From the NCBI RefSeq assembly GCF_900119825.1, contig NZ_FPKR01000007.1, forward strand, positions 162,333 through 226,332: DNA of 64,000 nucleotides, given 5' to 3'. The number at the start of each line of letters is the position of its first letter. Within the stretch, counting starts at the first letter, position 1. The position numbers and the translations under genes are program-made. This DNA is from Chitinimonas taiwanensis DSM 18899. GTDB lineage: Bacteria > Pseudomonadota > Gammaproteobacteria > Burkholderiales > Chitinimonadaceae. Shown piece after piece: positions 26,467 through 35,143 of this stretch. The notes under the pieces were generated by a model. The model was given only the letters and a program-made list of their open reading frames with translations. It made no database searches and had not been told where the DNA came from.

Positions 26467-27882
26467 TTACAGCTGCATCGACTTGATCTCATAGAACTCG
26501 TGGATGCCGAAGTCGCCCCATTCACGACCATTGCCCGACTGCTTGTAGCCGCCCAGTGGCGCGTCGTAATTGAAGTCGCCACCATTGATATACACGCCGC
26601 CGGTGCGAATCTGCCGCGCGATGCGGATCGCTTCTTCCTGGGTGCCGGCCCAGACTGCGCCGGACAGGCCATAAATGCTGTCATTGGCGATCTCGATTGC
26701 CTCGGCCACATCGCGGTAGGGAATCAAGCAGATCACCGGGCCAAAGATCTCTTCCTGAGCAATGGTCATCTTGTTATGCACATCGCGGAAGATGGTCGGC
26801 TGCACATAGGCGCCCTTGTCGAGGCCCGCCGGGCGCGCCAGACCGCCAGTCAATAGCTTGGCGCCCTCGTCCAGGCCCTTCTGGATATAGGCGAGTACGG
26901 TGTCGCGCTGGCCCATCGAGCTCATCGGGCCGACGAAGCTGTCCTTGTCCATCGGGTCGCCCACCTTCAGACTCTCGGTCACCCGTTTGGCGATGGCGGC
27001 AGCCTCCTCGTACTGGCTGGCCGGCACCAGGATGCGCGTGGTGGCAATACAGGTCTGGCCCGAGTTGATCATCACGTCTTTGATGCCCGAGGTCAGCGCC
27101 TTCTCCAGCGGCGCGTCGGCGGTGATGATAAAGGCCGATTTGCCACCCAGTTCGAGGCAAACGCGCTTGATGCTATCGGCCGCCAGGCGCTGGATGCGTT
27201 TGCCAGTGGCCGTGGAGCCGGTGAAGGACACCATATCGGCTTCCGGGTGGGTGACCATGGCGTCGCCTAGCACGCCGCCGCGGCCGGTGATCAGATTGAA
27301 TACCCCCTTGGGTAAACCGATCTCTTCCACCGCCTCGGCAAAGATCAGGTCCTGCAGCGGGGTGACGGACGAGGGCTTGAGCACCATGGTGCAGCCGGTG
27401 GCCAGGGCCGGAGCGACCTTGCCGATCAGCTGGTAGAGCGGGTAGTTCCACGGGGTGATGAAGGCGCATACGCCAACCGGCTCGCGCACGATCAGCGAAC
27501 TGCCGGCGCGCACTTCCTTTTCCATCTCGTACGCGCGCTCGGCGAACTTCTCGAAGGCTTTCACGCAGTTGACCTGGATGATCTTGGCGATTTCCAGCGG
27601 ACAGCCCATGGACTGGGTAATGGCCAGTGCGAGCTGATCCTTACGTTTTTCCAGCGCCGCATGCAGCTTGCGTATCCATTCGGCGCGCTCGGCTGCCGTG
27701 GTCTGCGACCAGGCCGGGAAGGCGGCGCGCGCGGCAGCGAAGGCGGCATTCACATCGTCGAGGTCGGCATTGCAGACCTCGGCAAAGGCTTCCTCGGTGG
27801 CCGGATTGACCACGGTGGTGTAGCCACTACCGTGCGGCGCGACCCAGGCGCCATTGATGAACAGTTTGTCGAAGCGTTGCAT
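26467..27882 (-). CDS. NAD(P)-dependent aldehyde dehydrogenase of the polyamine region
   Basis: A 471-residue ALDH superfamily enzyme. Catalytic Cys278 lies in NSGQTCIATT, general base Glu244 in LELGGKSA, and the cofactor site in SFTGSTATGKRI. ITPWNYP is also present. GGAG precedes the ATG at 27882. It points away from the spu operon and is followed upstream by a PuuR-like regulator, so it probably oxidises an aldehyde from polyamine breakdown, such as 4-aminobutyraldehyde or its glutamyl form. Substrate range in this family is broad; the role is from context. Confidence 0.9.
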   Translation of the reverse strand: MQRFDKLFINGAWVAPHGSGYTTVVNPATEEAFAEVCNADLDDVNAAFAAARAAFPAWSQTTAAERAEWIRKLHAALEKRKDQLALAITQSMGCPLEIAKIIQVNCVKAFEKFAERAYEMEKEVRAGSSLIVREPVGVCAFITPWNYPLYQLIGKVAPALATGCTMVLKPSSVTPLQDLIFAEAVEEIGLPKGVFNLITGRGGVLGDAMVTHPEADMVSFTGSTATGKRIQRLAADSIKRVCLELGGKSAFIITADAPLEKALTSGIKDVMINSGQTCIATTRILVPASQYEEAAAIAKRVTESLKVGDPMDKDSFVGPMSSMGQRDTVLAYIQKGLDEGAKLLTGGLARPAGLDKGAYVQPTIFRDVHNKMTIAQEEIFGPVICLIPYRDVAEAIEIANDSIYGLSGAVWAGTQEEAIRIARQIRTGGVYINGGDFNYDAPLGGYKQSGNGREWGDFGIHEFYEIKSMQL

Positions 27883-27964
27883 ATGCGCTCTCCAGCGAGG
27901 GTTCTTGAGAAGACTGACGGCGGGCCGCCAGCTAGGCTTGCAATAGGGAAGCAGTAAGCAGGTA

Positions 27965-28534
27965 TCAGAAACTGGGTGCGGCGTTCGGGCTGACCAGGCT
28001 GGCGCTGACGATTTCCGCTTCCTGCTGGCTGAGGTTGCGGAAACGGTGCGGCAGGGTGGAATCGAAGTAATAGCCTTCACCGGGCTTGAGCACGCGGCTT
28101 TGCTCGGCCACAGTCAATTCGATCTCGCCGCGCACTACCATGCCCACCTCCTGGCCGGCATGGCTGAGCATCTCGGCGCCGGTATCGGCGCCGGCTTCAT
28201 AGATTTCGCGCAACATGGTGATATGGCGATTCTGCACGCCATGCCCCACCAGGAAGAGCTGCACGCCTTCGCCGCCGATATCCGGCATCTGCTCGCGTTC
28301 AAAAAACGGCGAAGGGCGGGCGGGTTCCTCTATATCAAAGGTAAAGAACTCCGCCAGGCTCATCGGCACGCCATCGAGCACCTTCTTCAGCGAGGAGATC
28401 GACGGGCTGACCCGGTTCTGCTCGATCAGCGAGATGGTGCTATTGGTCACCCCGGCGCGCTTGGCTAGCTCGCGTTGCGATAGCGCGTGCTTCTCGCGAA
28501 CCAGCTTGAGCCGGGTGCTGACTTCCAGTGACAT
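27965..28534 (-). CDS. XRE-cupin transcriptional regulator, PuuR-like
   Basis: A 189-residue protein. The N-terminal helix-turn-helix is LSQRELAKRAGVTNSTISLIEQN (about 18-40). A C-terminal cupin domain holds the effector site (GQEVGMVVRGEIELTV, LKPGEGYYFDSTLPHRFRN). This is the PuuR architecture, in which putrescine releases the repressor. The start at 28534 has AAGGA upstream. It stands between the aldehyde dehydrogenase (same strand) and ald-spu (divergent). Two similar 18-bp palindromes lie in the shared promoter region. Confidence 0.9.
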   Translation of the reverse strand: MSLEVSTRLKLVREKHALSQRELAKRAGVTNSTISLIEQNRVSPSISSLKKVLDGVPMSLAEFFTFDIEEPARPSPFFEREQMPDIGGEGVQLFLVGHGVQNRHITMLREIYEAGADTGAEMLSHAGQEVGMVVRGEIELTVAEQSRVLKPGEGYYFDSTLPHRFRNLSQQEAEIVSASLVSPNAAPSF

Positions 28535-28565
28535 GGCATCTTCCTTGCTAATCGAGTGTTGAGGG

Positions 28566-28583
28566 TGTCCAAAATAGTGAACA
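28566..28583. promoter_or_regulatory. Candidate PuuR-like operator 1
   Basis: The site TGTCCAAAATAGTGAACA is an imperfect dyad 32 nt upstream of the regulator start. It resembles the E. coli PuuR recognition sequence AAAATATAATGAACA, and its left half matches the complement of site 2's right half. It is suited to autoregulation. Confidence 0.5.
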
Positions 28584-28706
28584 CTCTGTGGTGGGAAATT
28601 ATACGGCCTTTGCGCATCTGACAAGCGCCGTATTGACGCAAAGTCATTGATAATAGGCTTATTGCGGCGCACAACCGATCTTGCTTGTGCTGGGTTCTAG
28701 CGGCGG

Positions 28707-28724
28707 TGTTTAATATATTGGACA
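28707..28724. promoter_or_regulatory. Candidate PuuR-like operator 2, upstream of ald
   Basis: TGTTTAATATATTGGACA pairs at seven of nine positions across its centre. Together with site 1 it suggests the consensus TGTCCAATATATTGGACA. It lies about 90 nt upstream of ald and includes AT-rich sequence that could be a -10 element. Confidence 0.5.
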
Positions 28725-28814
28725 TTGCACTGCGGCGTTGCGTTGAGAATGTTTGACGCACCAAGGCAGGGATGAACGGTGCCACGAGCACCCATATAAA
28801 ACGGAGACAACAGC

Positions 28815-29930
28815 ATGCTGATCGGCGTACCCAAGGAAATAAAGAACCATGAGTACCGCGTGGGTTTGACACCCGCCGGCGTCAAGGAACTCAAGCGCAA
28901 CGGCCACGATATCCTGGTGCAAACCCAGGCTGGCAGCGCGATTGGCTTCCCCGATGAGCAATACATTGCTGCCGGGGCGCAGATCGTGAGCGCAGCCGAA
29001 GAAATCTTCAAGCGCGCCGAGATGATCATCAAGGTCAAGGAGCCTCAGCCCGCCGAGTGCGCGATGCTGCGCCCAGGCCAGATTCTGTATACCTATCTGC
29101 ATCTGGCGCCGGATCCTGAGCAGACAGCGGCGCTGATCAAGTCGGGCTGCGTGGCGATTGCCTATGAAACCGTCACCGATGCGCGCGGCGGCCTGCCGCT
29201 GCTGGCGCCGATGTCGGAAGTGGCTGGTCGCATGGCCATCCAGGCTGCGGCGCGTGCGCTGGAAAAATCGGCCGGTGGCTCGGGCGTGCTGCTGGGCGGC
29301 GTGCCCGGCGTGGCACCGGGTCATGTAACCGTGATCGGCGGCGGGGTGGTGGGTACCCATGCGGCGCGCATGGCGGCAGGCCTGGGCGCCGAAGTCACCA
29401 TTCTGGATCGCTCGCTGCCGCGCCTGAAGGAGATCGATGAAACCTTCGGCGGCCGTATCAAGACCCTGTACTCGACCCAGGATGCGATCGAGAGCGAACT
29501 CAAGCAGGCCGATGCCGTGATCGGCGCAGTGCTGATTCCCGGCGCTGCCGCCCCCAAGCTGGTCAGCCGCGATATGCTCCGCCTGATGAAGCCCGGCTCG
29601 GTGCTGGTGGATGTGGCGATTGACCAGGGCGGCTGCTTCGAAACCTCCAAGGCCACCACCCATCAGGACCCGACCTATGTGGTGGAAGGCGTGACCCACT
29701 ACTGCGTGGCGAATATGCCGGGTGGTGTGGCGCGCACCTCCACCATCGCGCTGACCAATGCCACGCTCGTGCACGCGGTCGCAATTGCCAACAAAGGCTG
29801 GCAGCAGGCGCTGCGCGATGACGCGCATCTGAAGAACGGTCTGAATGTCTGTCAGGGCAAGCTGACCTATGCCGCCGTGGCGCGCGACCTCGGTTATGAC
29901 TATGTGGCGCCGGACAGCCTGTTGGGCTAG
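28815..29930 (+). CDS. ald: Alanine dehydrogenase
   Basis: A 371-residue NAD-dependent enzyme of standard length, converting L-alanine to pyruvate, ammonium and NADH. Catalytic Lys75 (IKVKEPQP) and His96 (YTYLHLAP) are present, as is the NAD-binding glycine motif [12 protein letters not shown] near residue 175. It begins with [20 protein letters not shown], the family signature. GGAG precedes the ATG. It heads the spu gene set, divergent from the PuuR-like regulator. Next to an aminotransferase that makes alanine from pyruvate, it would regenerate the amino acceptor. Confidence 0.97.
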   Translation: MLIGVPKEIKNHEYRVGLTPAGVKELKRNGHDILVQTQAGSAIGFPDEQYIAAGAQIVSAAEEIFKRAEMIIKVKEPQPAECAMLRPGQILYTYLHLAPDPEQTAALIKSGCVAIAYETVTDARGGLPLLAPMSEVAGRMAIQAAARALEKSAGGSGVLLGGVPGVAPGHVTVIGGGVVGTHAARMAAGLGAEVTILDRSLPRLKEIDETFGGRIKTLYSTQDAIESELKQADAVIGAVLIPGAAAPKLVSRDMLRLMKPGSVLVDVAIDQGGCFETSKATTHQDPTYVVEGVTHYCVANMPGGVARTSTIALTNATLVHAVAIANKGWQQALRDDAHLKNGLNVCQGKLTYAAVARDLGYDYVAPDSLLG

Positions 29931-29966
29931 TGCGCTGTAAAACGCATCTGATTAATTGGTAGCACC

Positions 29967-29994
29967 GCACCCCATGGCCTCGCGGCTTGGGTGC
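29967..29994 (+). other. Stem-loop between ald and spuA
   Basis: GCACCC and GGGTGC pair around a smaller GCC-TCGC-GGC stem. It lies between two co-directional genes 90 nt apart and has no T-run, so it is more likely a processing or stability element than a terminator. Confidence 0.4.
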
Positions 29995-30020
29995 ATCTTG
30001 AAACAAGAGGGCAGTAAGGC

Positions 30021-30773
30021 ATGAAACGCAAACCGCTGGTCGCACTGGTGGCCGATCGCAAGCAGCTGGGCCTGCATCCTTTCCACTGTGTGGGCGAGAA
30101 ATACATTAGTGCGGTGGTGGGCGGCGCAGACTGCCTGGCCATGCTGGTACCGGCGCTGGGGGAGCAGCAGGATTTCGAGTCCATCCTCGATCTGGTCGAC
30201 GGCTTCCTGTTCACCGGCAGCGTGTCCATGGTCGACCCGCAGCTGTACAACGGGCCCACGCTGCCTGAAGGGCAGAATCTGGATACCGCCCGTGACAAAA
30301 CCGCCATGCCCTTGATGAAGGCGGCCATTGCCCGCGGCATCCCGGTGTTTGCCATTTGTCGCGGCTTCCAGGAAATGAATGTGGTGTTTGGCGGCTCGCT
30401 GCTGCAAAAAGTGCATGAAACGCCAGGCATGATGGACCACCGCGAGGACAGCGACGCCACGCTGGAGGTCCAGTACGGCCCGGCCCATCCGGTGCAGTTC
30501 AGCGCCGGCGGCCTGATTCAACGCACCAGCGGCCTGGGCGAATACCAGGTCAATTCGATTCATAACCAGGGTGTCGAGCGTCTGGGGGCGGGCCTCATGG
30601 CCGAAGCCACCGCGCCGGATGGCCTGGTTGAGGCGTTCTCGGTCAAGGACGCCCAAGCCTTTGCGCTTGCGGTGCAGTGGCACCCAGAGTGGCAATACGC
30701 CAGCAACCCGTTGTCCGCGAGCCTGTTCAAGGCTTTTGGCGACGATTGTCGGCGCTACCAAGCAAGCCGCTAG
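30021..30773 (+). CDS. spuA: Gamma-glutamyl-gamma-aminobutyrate hydrolase (PuuD/SpuA family)
   Basis: A 250-residue class-I glutamine-amidotransferase-fold hydrolase. Catalytic Cys113 is in FAICRGFQEMNV; His221 and Glu223 are in WHPEWQ. PuuD removes glutamate from gamma-glutamyl-GABA, the last step of the glutamylated putrescine route. It is followed by the glutamylpolyamine synthetase, aminotransferase and transporter genes in the Pseudomonas spuABCDEFGH order. The GAGGG site precedes ATG 30021. A 9-bp hairpin includes its stop codon. Confidence 0.94.
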   Translation: MKRKPLVALVADRKQLGLHPFHCVGEKYISAVVGGADCLAMLVPALGEQQDFESILDLVDGFLFTGSVSMVDPQLYNGPTLPEGQNLDTARDKTAMPLMKAAIARGIPVFAICRGFQEMNVVFGGSLLQKVHETPGMMDHREDSDATLEVQYGPAHPVQFSAGGLIQRTSGLGEYQVNSIHNQGVERLGAGLMAEATAPDGLVEAFSVKDAQAFALAVQWHPEWQYASNPLSASLFKAFGDDCRRYQASR

Positions 30774-30888
30774 CCGTGCCCCTGCACGGCTAAGGGAAAT
30801 GTCGGAAAGCGACGAGGAATCCGCCTCGCCGCGCTTTCCAATGTTTGCCGGCTTGCCCATAACCGGAGGTTTACCGCGGAGCGGTAAA
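30771..30888 (+). promoter_or_regulatory. Structured leader between spuA and spuB with three hairpins
   Basis: Hairpin A is 30771-30792: a 9-bp perfect stem including the spuA stop. Hairpin B is 30804-30839: 8-bp and 5-bp stems with a small internal loop. Hairpin C is 30870-30888: TTTACCGC-GGA-GCGGTAAA, a perfect 8-bp stem. A strong GGAGG (30865-30869) ends immediately before hairpin C, and the spuB ATG lies 7 nt after it. If C folds, the Shine-Dalgarno sits at ideal distance; unfolded it is 26 nt away. Confidence 0.7.
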
Positions 30889-30895
30889 GAAATGT

Positions 30896-32230
30896 ATGGC
30901 AATGAACCAGTTCCAAGACTTTTTCCGTGAAAACGCCATCACCGAGGTGGAGTGCGTCGTCCCTGATATGACCGGGGTGGCGCGCGGCAAGATTCTGCCC
31001 AAGAGCCAGTTCAACTCGGCCAATATGCGTCTGCCCAAGGCGGTGCTGATCCAGACCGTCACCGGCGACTGGCCGGACGACGACACGATTACCGGTCCGA
31101 CCGATCCGGACATCATCTGCGTGCCCGATCTGAACACGGTGCGCATGGTGCCCTGGGCGCCCGATCCGACCGCGCTGGTCATTCATGACTGCGTGAACTT
31201 CGACGGCAGCCCGGTCGATATCTCGCCGCGCTATGTGCTGCGCAAGATCCTCAAACTGTATGAGGACCGTGGCTGGAAGCCCGTGGTGGCGCCGGAGCTG
31301 GAGTTCTATCTGGTAGAGCGCAATATCGACCCGGATATTCCGCTCAAGCCGCCGATTGGCCGCACCGGCCGCTCGGAAACTGGTCGCATGAGCTACAGCA
31401 TCGACGCAGTGAACGAGTTCGACCCCTATTTCGAAGATGTGTACGAGTACAGCGATGCGATGCGCCTCGATGTGGATACGCTGATTCACGAAGTGGGCGC
31501 CGGCCAGATGGAAATCAACTTCGTGCACGGCGACGCGCTCGACCTGGCCGATCGCGTGTTCTTGTTCAAGCGTGTGGTGCGCGAAACCGCCTTGCGCCAC
31601 AACATCTACGCGACCTTCATGGCCAAGCCTATGCAGAACGAGCCGGGCAGCGCCATGCATATCCACCAGAGTGTGACCGACAAGCACGGCAACAATGTGT
31701 TCTCGAACGCTGACGGTGGCCCGTCTGATCTCTTCTTAAGCTATATCGCCGGCCTGCAACGTTTCATGCCGGCCGTGATGCCCATCATGGCGCCGTTTGT
31801 GAACAGCTTCCGTCGCCTGAGCCGCTACACCGCCGCGCCGATCAATCTGCAGTGGGGCTATGACAACCGCACCGTCGGCATCCGCATTCCCAACTCCGGC
31901 CCGGAAGCGCGCCGAGTCGAGAACCGCGTGCCGGGCGTGGATGTGAACCCCTATCTGGCCATGGCGGCCACGCTGGCTTGCGGCTATCTGGGCATGGTCA
32001 AGGGCCTCAAGCCCACCGACCCGATGGCCACCAGCGGCTACGACCTCGACTACGATCTGCCCCGTCATCAGGAAGATGCGATCGAGGCGATGCGCGACTC
32101 GGCCGATATCGCCGAGGTGTTCGGTGCCGACTTTGTCCGCGCGTTCTGCGCGGTGAAGGAAAAGGAATACGACACCTTCTTCCGCGTGATCAGCTCCTGG
32201 GAGCGAAATCACCTGCTGCTTAATGTATAA
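30896..32230 (+). CDS. spuB: Gamma-glutamylpolyamine synthetase (PuuA/SpuB, glutamine-synthetase family)
   Basis: A 444-residue glutamine-synthetase-fold enzyme that joins glutamate to putrescine or other polyamines using ATP. It shows the GS catalytic features MAKPMQNEPGSAMHIHQSV, the NRTVGIRIP region and RVENRVPGVDVNPYLAMAA. The N-terminus (ITEVECVVPDMTGVARGKIL) matches PuuA rather than GlnA, and the adenylylation loop of GlnA is absent. Start ATG 30896 has no ordinary Shine-Dalgarno; see the preceding hairpin. ATG 30902 is an alternative start. Confidence 0.94.
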   Translation: MAMNQFQDFFRENAITEVECVVPDMTGVARGKILPKSQFNSANMRLPKAVLIQTVTGDWPDDDTITGPTDPDIICVPDLNTVRMVPWAPDPTALVIHDCVNFDGSPVDISPRYVLRKILKLYEDRGWKPVVAPELEFYLVERNIDPDIPLKPPIGRTGRSETGRMSYSIDAVNEFDPYFEDVYEYSDAMRLDVDTLIHEVGAGQMEINFVHGDALDLADRVFLFKRVVRETALRHNIYATFMAKPMQNEPGSAMHIHQSVTDKHGNNVFSNADGGPSDLFLSYIAGLQRFMPAVMPIMAPFVNSFRRLSRYTAAPINLQWGYDNRTVGIRIPNSGPEARRVENRVPGVDVNPYLAMAATLACGYLGMVKGLKPTDPMATSGYDLDYDLPRHQEDAIEAMRDSADIAEVFGADFVRAFCAVKEKEYDTFFRVISSWERNHLLLNV

Positions 32231-32267
32231 AGCGCCCCCGCGCCTGCATTGGTATCTGTAAATCCTC

Positions 32268-32284
32268 GGCCGCCACAAGCGGCC
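32268..32284 (+). other. Stem-loop between spuB and spuC
   Basis: GGCCGC-CACAA-GCGGCC is a perfect 6-bp GC stem 15 nt upstream of the spuC start and just before its GGAG. It has no T-run. It could affect translation or protect upstream mRNA. Confidence 0.45.
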
Positions 32285-32299
32285 CCGTTGGAGAATCTC

Positions 32300-33733
32300 A
32301 TGAGCAATCTGTTTGAAAACCGTCCGGCGATTCACGCCGAGGCACACAAGGCCGGCGGCAGCGTCTTTGCAGCGCGCAGCACCCAGGAATGGCAGCAGCT
32401 GGATGCGGCCCACCATCTGCACCCATTCAGCGATATGGGTTCGCTGAACAAGGTGGGCAGTCGGGTGATCACCCGTGCCGAGGGCGTCTATCTGTGGGAT
32501 TCGGACGGCAACAAGATCATCGACGGCATGGCCGGCCTGTGGTGCGTGAACGTCGGTTATGGCCGCAAGGAACTGGCCGAGGTTGCCTACAAGCAGATGT
32601 TGGAGCTGCCTTACTACAACACCTTCTTCAAGACCACCCACCCGCCGGTGATCGAGCTATCCAAGCTGCTCAGCGAAGTCACCCCGGGCGGCTTCGAGCA
32701 CTTCTTCTATTGCAACTCGGGTTCCGAGGGCAATGACACGGTGCTGCGCATTGTGCATCAGTACTGGGCCGCGGTCGGTCAGCCGAAGAAGCGCTACATC
32801 ATCTCGCGCAAGAACGGTTATCACGGCTCGACCATTGCCGGCGCCTCGCTGGGCGGCATGGACTATATGCATGAGCAGATGCCGTCCCAGGTGTCGAACA
32901 TCGTCCATATCAGCCAGCCTTACTGGTTTGGCGATGGCGGCGATCTGAGCCCGGCCGAGTTCGGCCTCAAGTGCGCGCGTGAGCTAGAAGCCAAGATTCT
33001 CGAGCTGGGTGCCGAGAATGTGGGCGCCTTTATCGGTGAACCCTTCCAGGGCGCCGGCGGCGTGATCTTCCCGCCCGAGAGCTACTGGCCGGAAATCCAG
33101 CGCATCTGCCGTCAGTACGATGTGCTCCTGTGTGCCGATGAGGTGATCGGTGGCTTTGGTCGCACCGGTGAATGGTTCGCCCACCAGCATTTCGGCTTCG
33201 AGCCCGACACCATGACCCTGGCCAAGGGCCTGACCAGCGGTTACATCCCGATGGGCGCGGTGGCGATCCGCAAGAAAGTGGCGGATGCGCTGATTGCCGG
33301 TGGCGACTTCAACCATGGCCTGACCTATTCGGGTCACCCGGTGGCGGCTGCGGTGGCGGTGGCCAATATCAAGATCCTGCGCGAAGGCGGCGTGATCGAG
33401 CGGGTGAAGAACGAAACCGGCCCTTACTTCCAGAAGGCGCTGCGTGAGGCGCTGGCCGCTTCGCCGCTGGTAGGCGAGATTGCCGGCGCGGGCCTGGTGG
33501 CCGGCATGCAGCTGACCGAGGACAAGGCCAGCCGCAAGCGCTTTGCCAATGGCGGCGAGATCGGGCTCAAGTGCCGCGATTACTGCTTCAAGAACAATCT
33601 GATCATGCGTGCCACCGGTGACCGCATGCTGCTTAGCCCGCCGCTGGTGATCAATAAGCACGAGATCGACGAAGTGGTGGAAAAAGCCGCGCACTGCATC
33701 GGCCTGACTGCCCGCGACCTCGGTATGGTGTAA
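32300..33733 (+). CDS. spuC: Putrescine:pyruvate aminotransferase (SpuC family)
   Basis: A 477-residue class-III PLP aminotransferase. The Schiff-base lysine is Lys309 in TMTLAKGLTSGYIPMGA. The PLP-phosphate and ring contacts lie in NSGSEGNDTV and LLCADEVIGGFGRTG. SpuC moves the amino group of putrescine to pyruvate, giving 4-aminobutyraldehyde and L-alanine. I chose ATG 32300 with GGAG at 7-nt spacing. It follows spuB as in Pseudomonas. The presence of both the glutamylation route and the direct transamination route suggests flexible polyamine use. Confidence 0.93.
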   Translation: MSNLFENRPAIHAEAHKAGGSVFAARSTQEWQQLDAAHHLHPFSDMGSLNKVGSRVITRAEGVYLWDSDGNKIIDGMAGLWCVNVGYGRKELAEVAYKQMLELPYYNTFFKTTHPPVIELSKLLSEVTPGGFEHFFYCNSGSEGNDTVLRIVHQYWAAVGQPKKRYIISRKNGYHGSTIAGASLGGMDYMHEQMPSQVSNIVHISQPYWFGDGGDLSPAEFGLKCARELEAKILELGAENVGAFIGEPFQGAGGVIFPPESYWPEIQRICRQYDVLLCADEVIGGFGRTGEWFAHQHFGFEPDTMTLAKGLTSGYIPMGAVAIRKKVADALIAGGDFNHGLTYSGHPVAAAVAVANIKILREGGVIERVKNETGPYFQKALREALAASPLVGEIAGAGLVAGMQLTEDKASRKRFANGGEIGLKCRDYCFKNNLIMRATGDRMLLSPPLVINKHEIDEVVEKAAHCIGLTARDLGMV

Positions 33734-33738
33734 TTCAT

Positions 33739-33771
33739 TGCACACGCTCCCGTTCAAGCGGGGCGTGTGCA
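33739..33771 (+). other. Strong stem-loop between spuC and potF
   Basis: TGCACACGC pairs with GCGTGTGCA, extended by CCCG-TTCAAG-CGGG: 13 pairs with one bulged T. It begins 5 nt after the spuC stop. No T-run of note follows, so it may protect the upstream mRNA or cause partial termination ahead of the binding-protein gene. Confidence 0.6.
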
Positions 33772-33822
33772 TGATTCTTGCAGGTTCCGTCCGTATTTCG
33801 TTCCACCCAAGGAGAAGTGTTG

Positions 33823-35004
33823 ATGGCTACACAGCAGCAGTATTCGAAGTCCGTTCTGGCGCTCGCGCTTGGTGCAGCTTTTGCACTGGCAGGGTGCGGT
33901 CAGAAGGAAGAAGCACCGAAAACCGAACCGGCCCCGGCCGAGCCCGTCGCTGCTGCTGCACCCGAACCGGCCAAGACCGGCGGGCAGCTCAATATCTACA
34001 ACTGGAACGATTATCTGGGCGAGACCACGCTGGCAGATTTCGAAAAAGCCACCGGCATCAAGGTCAAGTACGACGTCTACGACAGCAATGAGGTGCTGCA
34101 GGCCAAATTGATGACCGGCAAGTCCGGCTATGACCTGGTAGTGCCTTCGCTCGAGTTCGCAGCCAAGCAGATCCAGTCGGGCATCTATGCCGAGATCGAT
34201 CGCAGCAAGATTCCCAATTACGCGAATCTGAACCCGGAAATCCTCAAAAAGGCCGAGGCGGCCGACCCGGGCAATAAATTCCTGGTGCCATATATGTGGG
34301 GCACCACGGCCTTCGGCATCAATGTGGACAAGGTCAAGGCTGCACTGGGTAGCGAGTCTATGCCGGCCAATGAGTGGGAGCTGATCTTCAACCCCAAGTA
34401 CACCAGCAAGCTGAAGTCCTGCGGCATTTCCTTCATGGATACCGGTAGCGATGTGTACTCGATGGTGAATATTTATCTGGGCAAGGATGCCAATGATCAT
34501 TCCGAAGCCCAGCTCAAGGCCGCTACCGAAACGCTGAAGAAGGTGCGCAAGGACGTGCGCGTGTTCAACTCCTCGCCGATCGACCTGCTGGCCAATGGCG
34601 ATGTGTGCGTGGCCATGGCGTTCAATGGCGATACCTATATCGCCAAGAACCGCGCGGTGGAGGCCAAGAACGGCCAGAACATCGAATATGTGGTGCCCAA
34701 GAGCGGCACGATCCTGTGGATCGACAATATGGCTATTCCCAAGGATGCCCAGAATGTCGAAAATGCGCACCATTGGATCAACCACATTCTCGATCCCAAG
34801 GTGGCGGCTGGCATTTCCAATTATGTGAACTATGCCAACCCGAACCTGAAGGCCACCGAGTTTGTGAATCCGGAGATCGCCAACGATCCGAAGATTTTCC
34901 TGAGCCAGGAAGCCATGGCGACCTTGCAAGCGAAGAAGCCGATCGAGCAAGAGGCGCAGAAGCTGATTACCCGGTATTTCAATCAGTTTAAGGCATCCAA
35001 GTAA
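33823..35004 (+). CDS. potF: Polyamine ABC transporter substrate-binding lipoprotein (PotF/SpuD-like)
   Basis: A 393-residue spermidine/putrescine binding protein. The N-terminal signal ends in a lipobox (FALAGC) so it should be lipid-anchored, followed by a Glu/Pro/Ala-rich tether of about 30 residues. The binding fold then starts GGQLNIYNWNDYLGE, the PotD/PotF signature. AAGGAG with 8-nt spacing marks ATG 33823. PotF proteins are normally soluble in the periplasm, so the lipobox is a small oddity. A terminator-like hairpin follows, favouring excess binding protein over permease. Confidence 0.94.
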   Translation: MATQQQYSKSVLALALGAAFALAGCGQKEEAPKTEPAPAEPVAAAAPEPAKTGGQLNIYNWNDYLGETTLADFEKATGIKVKYDVYDSNEVLQAKLMTGKSGYDLVVPSLEFAAKQIQSGIYAEIDRSKIPNYANLNPEILKKAEAADPGNKFLVPYMWGTTAFGINVDKVKAALGSESMPANEWELIFNPKYTSKLKSCGISFMDTGSDVYSMVNIYLGKDANDHSEAQLKAATETLKKVRKDVRVFNSSPIDLLANGDVCVAMAFNGDTYIAKNRAVEAKNGQNIEYVVPKSGTILWIDNMAIPKDAQNVENAHHWINHILDPKVAAGISNYVNYANPNLKATEFVNPEIANDPKIFLSQEAMATLQAKKPIEQEAQKLITRYFNQFKASK

Positions 35005-35014
35005 GGTCCCACGG

Positions 35015-35039
35015 GGGCCGGCCTAGGTCGGCCCTTTTT
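35015..35039 (+). terminator. Intrinsic terminator or attenuator after potF
   Basis: GGGCCG pairs with CGGCCC around an 8-nt loop and is followed by five T. It lies inside the transport gene group, so partial read-through to potG is expected unless potG has its own promoter. Confidence 0.8.
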
Positions 35040-35064
35040 CTTGTTTCATCGAACCGTTCGTTAT

Positions 35065-35105
35065 CAAATCAAACGCACCCGGCGCTGCCGCGCGCGTTTG
35101 ATTTG
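35065..35105 (+). promoter_or_regulatory. Perfect 12-bp inverted repeat upstream of potG
   Basis: CAAATCAAACGC and GCGTTTGATTTG pair perfectly across a 17-nt GC-rich spacer. The repeat ends 38 nt before the potG start. It may be an operator or an RNA hairpin; it has no T-run. It directly follows the potF terminator. Confidence 0.6.
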
Positions 35106-35143
35106 GCAATGACCGAATACTGCACCTGCATGGAGTCCCTATC

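Noticed and set aside
30892..30930. A 12-codon upstream frame beginning ATG TAT GGC at the spuB start
   Set aside because: It overlaps the spuB start out of frame and has no better ribosome site; the GS-family frame from 30896 explains the region.
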